This document shows, piece after piece, positions 36,090-45,478 of a stretch of 64,000 nt of DNA (position 1 is the first letter of the stretch; each line of letters starts with the position of its first letter). The notes beneath the pieces were generated by a model, which saw only the letters and a program-made list of their open reading frames with translations, did not search any database and had not been told where the DNA came from. A program made the position numbers and the translations under genes. Origin of the DNA: an uncultured Lysobacteraceae bacterium (lineage in GTDB: Bacteria > Pseudomonadota > Gammaproteobacteria > Xanthomonadales > Xanthomonadaceae); assembly GCA_902825775.1 (NCBI GenBank), contig CADECF010000011.1, positions 62,001 to 126,000 on the forward strand. The letters run 5' to 3'.

Positions 36090-37066
36090 TCGCGATCCCT
36101 TCCCCCAAATTACGCACGCTCGCATTGGCCGCGATGGCCGTCGGCTTGCTCGCCGCATGCGGCAAAGAGCCGCAGCAGGCGCTCGGCACGCTGGAATTCG
36201 ACCGCATCACGCTACCCGCGCCGGTGTCCGAGAAGATCGTGCGCATCGACGTGCGCGAAGGCCAGCAAGTCGCCGCAGGCGCGCCGCTGATGCAGCTGGA
36301 ACTCACCCGCACTCAGTCGCAACTCGCCGCCGCCAAAGCGCAGGCGCTGCAGGCGCGCGCGGCGCTGCAGGAGCTGCAGACGGGCCCGCGCAGCGAGGAC
36401 ATCGCGCAAGCGCGGGCCAATTTGTCCGCCGCGCAGGCGCAGGCCGCGGACGCGCAGGCGTATTACGCGCGGTTGCAACCGCTCGGGCGCCAGAAGCTGG
36501 TGGCCGCGTCCGATGTGGACCGCGCGCGCGCAGCGGCCGGCAATGCGCAGGCGCAAGTGCGCGCGGCGCAAGCCGCATTGTTGGAATTGGAGCGCGGCAC
36601 GCGCATCGAACAGGTGGCGCAGGGCGAATCCGCGCTTGCCGCGGCAGAAGCGCAGGCCGCTTCGCAGGCCGTGACGCTGGAGAAACTCGATCTGGTCGCG
36701 CCGCGCGCGGGCCGGGTCGACAGCGTGCCCTACAAATTGGGCGACCAAGCGCCGATCGGCGCGCCGCTGGTGGCGATGCTGGTCGGCGACGCGCCTTATG
36801 CGCGCGTGTACGTGCCCGAACCGATCCGCGCGAATGTCAAAGTCGGCCAAGCCGCGCGCGTCTTCGTCGACGGCCGAGACGGCGCATTGAACGGCCGCGT
36901 GCGGATGATCCGCAGCGAAGCCAGCTTCACGCCGTACTACGCGCTGATCGGCAAGGACGCGGCGCGGTTGAGCTATCTGGCCGAGATCCAGCTCGATAAA
37001 GCTGCGGCGGAATTGCCGGCGGGTTTGCCGTTGCGGGTCGAGTTCGTCGAAGGGGACGCGAAATGA
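36086..37066 (+). CDS. HlyD-like periplasmic adaptor lipoprotein (YbhG-like)
   Basis: 326 residues. A signal ending in a lipobox, VGLLAAC at residues about 19-25, predicts a lipid-anchored protein. The barrel/lipoyl halves (PAPVSEKIVRIDVREGQQVA and VAPRAGRVDSVPYKLGDQ) flank a long Ala/Gln-rich coiled-coil hairpin at about residues 75-200. It should link the ABC exporter to an outer-membrane channel, as in tripartite efflux pumps; no TolC-like gene is in the window. A repeat of about 160 bp separates it from the ATPase gene. Confidence 0.9.
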   Translation: MIAIPSPKLRTLALAAMAVGLLAACGKEPQQALGTLEFDRITLPAPVSEKIVRIDVREGQQVAAGAPLMQLELTRTQSQLAAAKAQALQARAALQELQTGPRSEDIAQARANLSAAQAQAADAQAYYARLQPLGRQKLVAASDVDRARAAAGNAQAQVRAAQAALLELERGTRIEQVAQGESALAAAEAQAASQAVTLEKLDLVAPRAGRVDSVPYKLGDQAPIGAPLVAMLVGDAPYARVYVPEPIRANVKVGQAARVFVDGRDGALNGRVRMIRSEASFTPYYALIGKDAARLSYLAEIQLDKAAAELPAGLPLRVEFVEGDAK

Positions 37067-37100
37067 GCCCCCCTGTTGCCGGTATAGCCGTTGCTTTCAG

Positions 37101-37259
37101 CCGTCATTCCCGCGTAGGCGGGAACCCAGTGACTTTGACGTTCCACCAGATCGCTTCGAAGCCATCTGTAATATCGCGCGCCCTCACCCAACCCTCTCCC
37201 GCAAGCGGGAGAGGGCTCAAGCCGCGTCACTGGGTTCCCGCCTACGCGGGAATGACGGC
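37101..37259. repeat. Long inverted repeat inside the ABC exporter operon
   Basis: Ends are CCGTCATTCCCGCGTAGGCG (from 37101) and CGCCTACGCGGGAATGACGG (to 37259). Inside lies another repeat type, CCCTCTCCCGCAAGCGGGAG. The element fills the 211 bp between the adaptor and ATPase genes. Confidence 0.8.
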
Positions 37260-37277
37260 TTAAAGCAGAGCGCCCCC

Positions 37278-38255
37278 ATGAACGCCATCCCGCAAAACCC
37301 CACCGACCTCGCCATCCGCGCCCGCGGCCTCAGCAAGCGCTTCGGCAGCCTGCTCGCCGTGAACGAAGTCGATCTGAGCGTGCCGCGCGCCTGCGTGTAC
37401 GGCTTCCTCGGCCCGAACGGCTCGGGCAAGTCGACCACGATCCGCATGCTGTGCGGATTGCTCACGCCGACCGCGGGCGAAATCGAAGTGCTCGGCCTGA
37501 AAATTCCGCAACAAGCGGAAGAGTTGCGCCGGCGGATCGGCTACATGACGCAGAAATTCTCGTTGTTCGAAGATCTCACCGTGCGCGAAAACCTGGAATT
37601 CCTCGCCGCCGTGCAGGATATCCCCAAAGCCCAAGCGTCCCAGCGCATCGACGAACTGGTCGAGCAATACCACTTCCAGGACCGGCAAAAGCAACTCGCC
37701 GGCACGATGAGCGGCGGACAGAAGCAACGCCTGGCGCTCGCCGGCGCGGTGATCCAGAAACCCGAACTGCTGTTCCTCGACGAACCGACCAGCGCGGTGG
37801 ATCCGGAATCGCGCCGCGATTTCTGGGAGAAATTGTTCGACCTGGCCGATGCCGGCACCACCATCCTGGTCTCCACGCACTACATGGACGAAGCCGAGCG
37901 CTGCCACCGCATCGCCATCCTCGACCACGGCGTGCTGGTCGCCGACGGCACGCCGCTCGAACTCACCGCCGCGCTGCAAGGGCGCACCGTGCTGGTCGAA
38001 GCCGCGCAGCCGCGACGCGCGCAACAGGCGCTGGTGGCGGTGCCGGGCGTGCTGAGCGTGGCGCAGATCGGCAACAGCCTGCGCGTGCTGGCCGACAAGA
38101 ACGGCGACGTCGCCGCGCGCATCCGCTCGGCGCTGTCGGCGGCCGGGTTGCAGGCGCAAGTCGGCGCTTCGGAACCGAATCTCGAGGACGTTTTCGTATC
38201 GGCCACCGGCGGACGCAGCGACGACGATCGCCAGAACAAGGCGGACGCGGCATGA
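37278..38255 (+). CDS. ABC transporter ATP-binding protein (YbhF-like)
   Basis: 325 residues with one ATPase domain: Walker A GPNGSGKST near residue 45, signature MSGGQKQR near 145, Walker B LLFLDEPTS near 165, and H-loop VSTHYMDEA. The C-terminal ~90 residues form a small accessory domain. E. coli YbhF has two ATPase domains, so this is the single-domain version. It powers export through the permease whose ATG overlaps its stop by 4 bp. Confidence 0.93.
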   Translation: MNAIPQNPTDLAIRARGLSKRFGSLLAVNEVDLSVPRACVYGFLGPNGSGKSTTIRMLCGLLTPTAGEIEVLGLKIPQQAEELRRRIGYMTQKFSLFEDLTVRENLEFLAAVQDIPKAQASQRIDELVEQYHFQDRQKQLAGTMSGGQKQRLALAGAVIQKPELLFLDEPTSAVDPESRRDFWEKLFDLADAGTTILVSTHYMDEAERCHRIAILDHGVLVADGTPLELTAALQGRTVLVEAAQPRRAQQALVAVPGVLSVAQIGNSLRVLADKNGDVAARIRSALSAAGLQAQVGASEPNLEDVFVSATGGRSDDDRQNKADAA

Positions 38256-39355
38256 GCATGCGGCGCCTATTCGCGATCGTGATAAAGGAACTCCGGCAGA
38301 TGCGGCGCGACCGCATCACGCTGGCGATGATCGTCGGCATTCCGGTGATGCAGCTGATCCTGTTCGGCTACGCGATCAACCTCAACCTGCGCGGCCTGGA
38401 AACCGGCGTGGCCGACCAGGCCAACACCGCAGCGTCGCGCGCGCTGGTGATGGACATGGTCGCCACGGGCGTGATCAAACCCACCACCAGCGCGACCTCG
38501 CCGCAGGAGTTGATGGAGCATCTGCGCCGCGGCGAGATCAGCATCGGCATCGCGATTCCCGCGGATTTCGACCGCCGCCGCTACGACGGCCGCGAAGCCG
38601 TGCAAGTGCTCGTCGACGGCAGCGACACCGTCGTGCAGAGCGCGGCGATCCAACTGTCGCAGATGCCGCTGGACAACACGCCGGTCAGCAACGCCAAACC
38701 GCAACGCATCGGCGCCGGCCAGATCAGCGTGGTCAGCTTCTACAATCCGGAGCGGCGGTCAGCGATCAACATCGTGCCCGGCTTGATCGGCGTGATCCTG
38801 ACCATGACCATGGTGCTGTTCACAGGCGTGGCGATCGTGCGCGAACGCGAGCGCGGCAATATGGAACTGCTGATCGCAACGCCCGTCACGCGCTCCGAGT
38901 TGATGATCGGCAAGGTGCTGCCGTACGCGGCCATCGGCCTGATCCAGACCACGGTGGTGCTGGCGCTGGGCGTATGGCTGTTCGAGGTGCCGGTGCGCGG
39001 CGGCGTACTCGACGTGTATCTCGCCTCGATCCTGCTGATCCTGGCCAACTTGACGCTGGGGCTGCTGATTTCGACCAAGGCGCAATCGCAGTTCCAGGCG
39101 ATGCAGATGACGTTCTTCGTGTTCCTGCCGTCGATCCTGTTGTCCGGCTTCATGTTCCCGTTCGCCGGCATGCCCAAAGTCGTGCAGTGGCTGGCCGAAG
39201 TGCTGCCGCTGACGCATTTCCTGCGCCTGATCCGCGGGGTGATGCTGCGCGGGGCGAATCTGTGGGAACTGTGGCCCGACGTGCTGGCGCTGGCCGCCTT
39301 CACCGTGGTGATGATGACGCTGGCGATCTCGCGTTTTCGCAAGCGGTTGGATTGA
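38252..39355 (+). CDS. ABC-2 type permease (YbhS/YbhR-like)
   Basis: 367 residues. One N-terminal helix (TLAMIVGIPVMQLILFGYAI) is followed by a periplasmic domain of about 130 residues, then five C-terminal helices. The conserved ABC-2 region GVAIVRERERGNMELLIATP is at about residues 190-215. It is the membrane half of the exporter. E. coli carries two permeases (YbhS and YbhR); only one is seen here, so it may act as a homodimer. Substrates of related systems include cations and antibiotics, but none is shown here. Confidence 0.92.
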   Translation: MSMRRLFAIVIKELRQMRRDRITLAMIVGIPVMQLILFGYAINLNLRGLETGVADQANTAASRALVMDMVATGVIKPTTSATSPQELMEHLRRGEISIGIAIPADFDRRRYDGREAVQVLVDGSDTVVQSAAIQLSQMPLDNTPVSNAKPQRIGAGQISVVSFYNPERRSAINIVPGLIGVILTMTMVLFTGVAIVRERERGNMELLIATPVTRSELMIGKVLPYAAIGLIQTTVVLALGVWLFEVPVRGGVLDVYLASILLILANLTLGLLISTKAQSQFQAMQMTFFVFLPSILLSGFMFPFAGMPKVVQWLAEVLPLTHFLRLIRGVMLRGANLWELWPDVLALAAFTVVMMTLAISRFRKRLD

Positions 39356-39464
39356 CCGGTAGGGCAGTGCGGGGCGAGTCGATCCGGTCCGGATTGTGTG
39401 GTGCGTCATGAATCGTGTCCGTGCCGCGTGCTAACGTCCGGCCGCCGATGGCGGGGGAATCGCT

Positions 39465-41300
39465 ATGCATTGGGGTGGATGGCGCTTGTGGCAGGACGGT
39501 GTCCAATTCTGGACCTGGCCGTGGCCCGGATTGCAATTTTTACTGCTGGTCGCGGCGATGCTGGCCGTCCGTCAGGACACGCGTACGCCCGCCGCGACGG
39601 CCAAGCCTCCGGTCAGTGCGACCGCTGCCGCGGCTGCAGCGGTCAAACCGCCGCCTGGCAAATCGTCGCCGCTGCCGGCATTGGCAAAGCCGGTGGATGC
39701 CAACGCCGCAGCACGATTCTTGGCTCAGGCTACTTTTGGCCCGACTCTGGAAGACATCGATCGCGTGCGCCAGCTCGGCTACCGCGGTTGGCTGGACGAG
39801 CAGTTCGCGCAATCCGCGTCGTCCCAGTTGGTCTTCCTGAAGGCCGCCGGGCCCGATACGCAGCGCGATTGGCGGCTCGATGCCTGGTTCGTCAACGCTA
39901 TCGGCGGCCAGGATCCGTTCGATGCCGCGCTCGTCCATCGCGACCAGCTGCGGCAGCGCGTCGCATTCGCGATGAGCGAGATCTTCGTCGTGTCCGACGC
40001 ATCCTCCGACAAACTCGGTAATGCGCCGCACGGTATGACTCACTATTACGACACGCTGGCGCGAGGCGCGTTCGGCAATTTCCGTCAGTTGATCGAGGAC
40101 GTCACCTTGCATCCGGTGATGGGCATCTACCTGTCGATGCTCGGCAACCAGAAGCCCGATGCGGCGAACAACATCCGTCCGGACGAGAACTATGCGCGCG
40201 AAGTGCTGCAACTGTTCAGCGTCGGCTTGGTGCGCTTGAATCAAGACGGCACGCCGATGCTCGACGGCAACGGAAAATCCATTCCCACCTACGATCAGGA
40301 TACCGTCAAGGGTTTCGCCCACGTCTTCACCGGCTGGACTTTCCAGGGCTGTGAAGCGATGGGTTATTTCACGGACTGCTATATCTGGGACGCCGCCGAC
40401 CCTGCCTGGGTATCACGCATGGAAAGCCAGGCGGCATACCACGCCTCGGAGCAGAGTAAGCAATTGCTGGTCTATCCCGGCGTCGCGCTGCCGAACGGCG
40501 TACTGGCTGCAGGCGGCAACGCGCAGAACGATCTGAAGGCCGCGTTGGACAACATCTTCCGCCACCCCAACGTCGGGCCTTTCATCGGCAGGCATCTGAT
40601 CCAGCGTCTGGTGACCAGCAATCCCAGTCCCGGCTATGTCGCCCGCGTCGCTGCGGCGTTCAACAACAACGGCCAGGGCGTGCGCGGCGACATGAAAGCG
40701 GTGATCCGCGCGGTCCTTTTCGACGCCGAGGCGCGCGACCGCAGTTCGCAACCGCCGAATTTCGGCAAGGTGCGCGAGCCGATACTGCGCCTGACCCATC
40801 TGTGGCGGGCCTTGAACGCGCGTTCGCAGTCCGGCCGCATGGACGAGTTCTGGACCCTGGAAATGAACATCGGCCAGTCGCCGATGTACGCCCCGTCGGT
40901 GTTCAACTTCTTCAGTCCGCGCTACATGCCCACCGGCGAACTCACCGATCTCGGTTTGGCCGCGCCTGAGTTGCAGCTGGCTACCGACTACATGCTGCCG
41001 AGCACCGAGGGCTACTTCGGCTACAAGATCTTCGATGTCTATCAGGGCAATCCGGACCTGGGACCGAACGAAATAGCGATCGATCTGAGCCGGGACACGC
41101 CGTTGGCTGCCGAGCCGGCCACGCTGATCAACCGTTACAACACGCTATTCCTGTCGGGACAGATGTCCTCGAGCATGCGCCAAGCGCTGCAGACGCGGTT
41201 GGACGGCATGCCCGGCAACACCGCGGATGCGCGTCGCGAGCGGGTGAAGGAAGCGCTTTACCTGATCGTCAACTCGCCCGAATACGTGGTGCAGAAATGA
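39465..41300 (+). CDS. DUF1800 family exported protein
   Basis: 611 residues. An N-terminal hydrophobic segment (LQFLLLVAAMLAV) and an Ala/Pro-rich linker lead into the DUF1800 domain, which starts AARFLAQATFGPTLEDI near residue 82. It contains HPVMGIYLSMLGNQKPDAAN, DENYAREVLQLFSVGLVRLN and RHLIQRLVTSNPSPGYV. The family is widespread and almost always paired with DUF1501, as here (22 bp gap), but neither has an established function. Location is periplasmic or outside the cell. Confidence 0.88.
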   Translation: MHWGGWRLWQDGVQFWTWPWPGLQFLLLVAAMLAVRQDTRTPAATAKPPVSATAAAAAAVKPPPGKSSPLPALAKPVDANAAARFLAQATFGPTLEDIDRVRQLGYRGWLDEQFAQSASSQLVFLKAAGPDTQRDWRLDAWFVNAIGGQDPFDAALVHRDQLRQRVAFAMSEIFVVSDASSDKLGNAPHGMTHYYDTLARGAFGNFRQLIEDVTLHPVMGIYLSMLGNQKPDAANNIRPDENYAREVLQLFSVGLVRLNQDGTPMLDGNGKSIPTYDQDTVKGFAHVFTGWTFQGCEAMGYFTDCYIWDAADPAWVSRMESQAAYHASEQSKQLLVYPGVALPNGVLAAGGNAQNDLKAALDNIFRHPNVGPFIGRHLIQRLVTSNPSPGYVARVAAAFNNNGQGVRGDMKAVIRAVLFDAEARDRSSQPPNFGKVREPILRLTHLWRALNARSQSGRMDEFWTLEMNIGQSPMYAPSVFNFFSPRYMPTGELTDLGLAAPELQLATDYMLPSTEGYFGYKIFDVYQGNPDLGPNEIAIDLSRDTPLAAEPATLINRYNTLFLSGQMSSSMRQALQTRLDGMPGNTADARRERVKEALYLIVNSPEYVVQK

Positions 41301-41322
41301 TCGCGCAAACGAGGGCGCCCCG

Positions 41323-42714
41323 ATGAAGCGCCGCGAATTCCTCCGCAACGGCATCTACGCCGCGCTCGGCGGGGCCGGCCTGTATTCCGCGTTGGGCAAC
41401 CTGCGCCTGCTCGAGGCCACGACCCGCGCTTACGGACCGGCGGCCTTCGACGATTATAAGGCCTTGGTCTGCGTGTTCCTGTTCGGCGGCAACGATGCGT
41501 TGAACATGGTGATTCCGCGCGACGCCGCGCATTACGCGCAGTATGCGACCGCCCGCGCAACGTTGGCCGTACCGCAGTCCGCGCTGCTGCCGCTCAAGCC
41601 GCAAGCCGGCGGTGGCGCTTCCGATGGAGCGGACTACGGTCTGCAGGCATCGACCAGCGCGGAGGAAACGGTAGGGATGAGCGGCCTGCAGTCGCTGTTC
41701 AACAACGGCAAGGCCGCCGTCCTCGGCAATATCGGCACGCTGGTGCGGCCGGTGAGCAAGGCCGAATACCAGAATGGATCGGTGCCGCTGCCGCCGCAGC
41801 TGTTCTCCCACAACGACCAGCAATCGTACTGGCAGATCTCGCGCAGCGACGATGGCCGCAACCTCGGCTGGGGCGGCCGCATCGCCGACCTGCTGCACGA
41901 CGCCAATCCCGGCGCTTTCATTCCGATGACGGTGTCGTTGAACTTCGAGAGTGCGCTGGAACGGGCCGCCAACGGCAACCAGTACGTTGTCGGCACCGGC
42001 GGGCCGCGCTATTTCAACTGGTTCGAATGGGACGGCGATCGCCGCACCGCGTTCCTCAAGCTCATGGCGCAGAACCAATCGCACGCTTTCGAGCGCAGCT
42101 TCGCAGCCTCGTTCCATCGGGCGCGGGAAAACGCCGATGCGGTCGGCACCGCGTTGGATTCCTCCACGCCGCTGGCGACACCGTTCCCGGACAACTATCT
42201 TGCGCAACAGCTGAAGATGGTGGCGCGACTCATCAAAGTACGGGCTACGCTGGGCCTGAAACGGCAGATTTTCTTCGTGTCGATGGGCGGCTTCGACCAC
42301 CATGACGGTTTGCTCAGCGACCAACCCCTGCTGCTGGCGCAGCTCTCGCGGGCCATCAAGGCCTTCTACGATGCGACAGCTGAACTCGGTGTGGCCAACA
42401 GCGTCGCCACGTTCACCGCATCGGACTTCGGCCGTACGCTATCGTCGAACGGCGACGGCTCCGATCATGGTTGGGGCGGCCATCATTTCGTCGTCGGCGG
42501 CGACGTGAACGGAGGGCGGTTCTACGGAAAGATGCCGAAACTGCAGAACGGCGGCCCCGACGATGCGGGCTGGGGGCAGATCATTCCGACGACTTCGGTC
42601 GATCAGTACGCGGCGACGCTGGCGCGTTGGTTCGGTGTGGCGGATACGGATTTGGATTTGATCTTCCCGAATTTGGGTAATTTCGCCAGTCGCAATCTGG
42701 GCTTCATGAGTTAG
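41323..42714 (+). CDS. DUF1501 family protein with Tat signal
   Basis: 463 residues. The N-terminus MKRREFLRNGIYAALGGAGL has a twin-arginine motif (RREFL), predicting export in a folded state. The domain starts LVCVFLFGGNDALNMVIPRD and ends with a conserved DHGWGGHHFVVGGDVNGGRF block near residue 385. The family is related to sulfatase/alkaline-phosphatase-like folds; substrate and metal are not known. Co-transcribed with the DUF1800 gene. Confidence 0.88.
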   Translation: MKRREFLRNGIYAALGGAGLYSALGNLRLLEATTRAYGPAAFDDYKALVCVFLFGGNDALNMVIPRDAAHYAQYATARATLAVPQSALLPLKPQAGGGASDGADYGLQASTSAEETVGMSGLQSLFNNGKAAVLGNIGTLVRPVSKAEYQNGSVPLPPQLFSHNDQQSYWQISRSDDGRNLGWGGRIADLLHDANPGAFIPMTVSLNFESALERAANGNQYVVGTGGPRYFNWFEWDGDRRTAFLKLMAQNQSHAFERSFAASFHRARENADAVGTALDSSTPLATPFPDNYLAQQLKMVARLIKVRATLGLKRQIFFVSMGGFDHHDGLLSDQPLLLAQLSRAIKAFYDATAELGVANSVATFTASDFGRTLSSNGDGSDHGWGGHHFVVGGDVNGGRFYGKMPKLQNGGPDDAGWGQIIPTTSVDQYAATLARWFGVADTDLDLIFPNLGNFASRNLGFMS

Positions 42715-42730
42715 CGGCGCTGTTTCCTTT

Positions 42731-42873
42731 CCCTCGTGGGGGAGGATGCCCGAAGGGCGGGAGAGGGGACGCGAGCGTAGCGAAGCGTGCTTTTGCTCTT
42801 GCTGTCGGATGGCGCGAGAAGCCGGACCCTCTCCCTGGCCTTCGGCCTGTCCCTCTCCCTAAATGGGAGAGGG
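42731..42873. repeat. Dispersed intergenic repeat, CTCTCCC/GGGAGAG type (second copy)
   Basis: Shares GCGAGCGTAGCGAAGCGTGC and CCCTGGCCTTCGGCCTGTCC with the element at 7181-7330, in the same order. It lies between convergent genes. Confidence 0.8.
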
Positions 42874-42887
42874 TAAAAGCAGAGTTG

Positions 42888-43121
42888 CTACGCTTCGTGG
42901 CGATGCCGTTTGCCATGGCGGCGCTCGCGCCATGCGAGCGCGATCGCCAATGCGAGCAGCAACAGTGAGCCGATCAACCACGTCCAGGCGATCGCCGTCG
43001 GCTGGAATCCGCCATCGCGATGCGCTTTGCCGAAGAACTGAACCAGACCGAGGACGGCGATACCCAGAAACCACAGGCTGAGCGCGTAACGCGAGGTCGG
43101 CGATGGATTCGGTGGCGGCAT
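42888..43121 (-). CDS. Small membrane protein, function unknown
   Basis: 77 residues with two predicted transmembrane helices (ALSLWFLGIAVLGLVQFF and TWLIGSLLLLALAIALAW), an N-terminal Pro-rich leader and a very basic His/Arg tail (RERRHGKRHRHEA). I recognise no family. It lies 20 bp after a GNAT gene in the same orientation and could be last in the miaB operon. Confidence 0.6.
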   Translation of the reverse strand: MPPPNPSPTSRYALSLWFLGIAVLGLVQFFGKAHRDGGFQPTAIAWTWLIGSLLLLALAIALAWRERRHGKRHRHEA

Positions 43122-43141
43122 GGCGGCGCGTCGCTATCGGA

Positions 43142-43666
43142 TCACAACTGCTGGAACATCACGTAAGCGTCCACCGGCCCCAGCTCGGCGTGGCGGAATG
43201 CCTTCGGCAGCGTGCCCACGATCTGGAAGCCATGCTGCTGCCACAGTTTCACCGCACCGGTATTGGTGCTGACGACGAAATTGAACTGCATCGCCGCATA
43301 TCCGCTGCGCCGTGCCTCCTCGAGCGAATGCTTGCACAGCAGCGAGCCGATGCCGCGGCCACGCACCGCCGAAGACACCATGTAGCTGCCGTTGGCGACG
43401 TGGTCGCCCAGGCCGATCTGGTTCGGCGCGAGACGATACGCGCCTAGGACTTCGCCGCCGGATTCGGCGATGAAGCAGCGCGCGGGCGGCGTAGTCCACA
43501 TCGTCCGCGCCTGCTCGAAACTCAGGTCGGGCGGATAGGAATAAGTGTCGCCGCGTTCGACGATTGCCTGGAAGAAAGGCCATACCCGATCGAATTCGTC
43601 GGCCGCTATTTCGCGGATATTGGGTTCGTTGCCCACGGAAATCCCCGAGTTATGCGCCATCGGCAT
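43142..43666 (-). CDS. GNAT family N-acetyltransferase
   Basis: 174 residues. The acetyl-CoA loop VRGRGIGSLLCKHSLEEA near residues 102-119 and the beta-strand core MQFNFVVSTNTGAVKLWQQH, GF identify the GNAT fold. It resembles YhhY/phosphinothricin-type acetyltransferases, but the acceptor is unknown. The ATG at 43666 overlaps the upstream HAD gene by 17 bp; the next ATG (43657) would overlap by 8 bp. Confidence 0.88.
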   Translation of the reverse strand: MPMAHNSGISVGNEPNIREIAADEFDRVWPFFQAIVERGDTYSYPPDLSFEQARTMWTTPPARCFIAESGGEVLGAYRLAPNQIGLGDHVANGSYMVSSAVRGRGIGSLLCKHSLEEARRSGYAAMQFNFVVSTNTGAVKLWQQHGFQIVGTLPKAFRHAELGPVDAYVMFQQL

Positions 43667-43946
43667 TCAAGGGATAGACGTGCCGGCAATCGCGCCATTC
43701 GTCTACGGGCTGATCGTCGATATAGACCGTCGGCTTGGGCAGGTAACCGTCGATGCAATCGGTAAGCCCGAGTTCCGCTGCGCTGGCCCGACAATAGTCG
43801 GCGCCGCCGGAGCTCCATAAATAAACCTCGGCGCCCTCATCCTTCAACCTGCGGACGCGCGCAATGACTGCAGGAGCGGGAATGCGTTTGGTGCCTGCCG
43901 AACGCACGAGCGTGTCGTCGACATCCACGAATACGATCTTCTTCAC
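43650..43946 (-). CDS. Small HAD-superfamily hydrolase-like protein
   Basis: 98 residues. Motif I is DVDDTLV (residues 8-14), with WSSGGADY as motif II and KPTVYIDDQ as the motif III/IV region. It is a minimal HAD core without a cap and much shorter than usual phosphatases, so substrates may be large (protein or RNA) or it may be regulatory. Its ATG overlaps the miaB stop by 4 bp, and it overlaps the GNAT gene, so it is translated within the miaB operon. Confidence 0.75.
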   Translation of the reverse strand: MKKIVFVDVDDTLVRSAGTKRIPAPAVIARVRRLKDEGAEVYLWSSGGADYCRASAAELGLTDCIDGYLPKPTVYIDDQPVDEWRDCRHVYPLNADGA

Positions 43947-45331
43947 GTTGCGTCGTCCATGCTCACGCGCCCGCGCAACGAATTGGACAACGCCTCGGTG
44001 ATCGCTATATCGACGAACTGCCCGATCAGCCGGGGATGGCCCGGGAAGTTCACCGAACGCATGTTCTCGGTCTTGCCGGTCAGTTCGTTCGGGTTCTTCT
44101 TGGACGGGCCTTCGACCAGCACCGACTGCACGCTGCCGACCATCGTCTTCGAGATCCCGGCCGAATGGGCGTTGATGTGGGCCTGCAGCCGCTCCAGCCG
44201 CGCGTGCTTCACCGCGTCCGGCGTGTCGTCTTCCAGATCCGCCGCCGGCGTGCCGGGGCGGCGCGAGTAGATGAAGGAAAACGACTGATCGAAGCCGACG
44301 TCCTCGATCAGCTTCATGGTCTTGTCGAAATCGGCATCGGTTTCGCCCGGGAAGCCGACGATGAAGTCCGACGAGATCGAAATATCCGGCCGCACCGCGC
44401 GCAGTTTGCGGATCTTATGCTTGAATTCCAGCGCGGTATAGCCGCGTTTCATCGCCGACAGGATGCGGTCGCTGCCGGCCTGCACCGGCAGATGCAGGTA
44501 ATTGGCCAACTGCGGCACGTCGCGGTAGGCCTCGATCAGCGAATCGCTGAATTCGAGCGGATGCGAGGTGGTGAAACGGATGCGGCCGACGCCTTCGATT
44601 TCGGCGATGGCGCGGATCAGCAAGCCCAGATCGGCGACTTCGCCCTCGCCGTACGGTCCGCGGTAGGCGTTGACGTTCTGCCCGAGCAGATTGATCTCGC
44701 GCACGCCTTTGGCCGCGAGCTGTGCGACTTCGACCAGCACGTCCTCGAACGGCCGGCTGACTTCCTCGCCGCGCGTGTAAGGCACCACGCAGAAGCTGCA
44801 GTACTTGCTGCAGCCTTCCATGATCGAGACGAATGCGCTCGGGCCTTCGGCGCGCGGTTCGGGCAGGCGGTCGAATTTTTCGATTTCGGGAAAGCTGATG
44901 TCGACCTGCGGCTTGCCGGAGTCGCGGCGCGCGCGGATCAGTTCCGGCAGACGGTGCAGCGTCTGCGGGCCGAACACCAAATCGACATACGGCGCGCGCT
45001 TGACGATCGCTTCGCCTTCCTGCGAAGCCACGCAGCCGCCGACGCCGATGATCACCGGCTTGCCGTCGGCCTTCAGCGCCTTCCAGCGGCCGAGCTGGCT
45101 GAAGACTTTCTCCTGCGCCTTCTCGCGGATCGAGCAGGTATTGACCAGGACCACATCGGCTTCTTCGACGTTGTCGGTCAGCTCCAGGCCGTCGCTCGCG
45201 GCCAGCACGTCGGCCATCTTGGCCGAGTCGTACTCGTTCATCTGGCAGCCGTGGGTCTTGATGAAGAGTTTGCCCTTGGCGGGCGTAGCAAAGGCGCGCT
45301 CGGGGGCGGCCGGCAGGGCAGTGTCGGTCAT
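43943..45331 (-). CDS. miaB: tRNA-2-methylthio-N6-dimethylallyladenosine synthase
   Basis: 462 residues. A radical-SAM methylthiotransferase that adds the 2-methylthio group to i6A37 of tRNAs reading UNN codons. The N-terminal UPF0004 domain holds cysteines C29, C66 and C100 for the auxiliary cluster; the radical-SAM site is CSKYCSFC (C174, C178, C181). A TRAM domain ends the protein. It is the first gene of a minus-strand operon with HAD and GNAT genes and diverges from the transglycosylase gene. Confidence 0.96.
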   Translation of the reverse strand: MTDTALPAAPERAFATPAKGKLFIKTHGCQMNEYDSAKMADVLAASDGLELTDNVEEADVVLVNTCSIREKAQEKVFSQLGRWKALKADGKPVIIGVGGCVASQEGEAIVKRAPYVDLVFGPQTLHRLPELIRARRDSGKPQVDISFPEIEKFDRLPEPRAEGPSAFVSIMEGCSKYCSFCVVPYTRGEEVSRPFEDVLVEVAQLAAKGVREINLLGQNVNAYRGPYGEGEVADLGLLIRAIAEIEGVGRIRFTTSHPLEFSDSLIEAYRDVPQLANYLHLPVQAGSDRILSAMKRGYTALEFKHKIRKLRAVRPDISISSDFIVGFPGETDADFDKTMKLIEDVGFDQSFSFIYSRRPGTPAADLEDDTPDAVKHARLERLQAHINAHSAGISKTMVGSVQSVLVEGPSKKNPNELTGKTENMRSVNFPGHPRLIGQFVDIAITEALSNSLRGRVSMDDAT

Positions 45332-45478
45332 GGCGGTTCCGGGAGGCGGTGGTTAGTCCGCGCCGGCTGGCTGGGAATAGGCCGAATAGTGTAGTCGGTC
45401 ACGTCCGCGACGGCCCAGCGGCTGCGTTTAACAATCAAGGACTTGTGAACGTCGTCGAGAGAGGGGACACTCCGGCCG

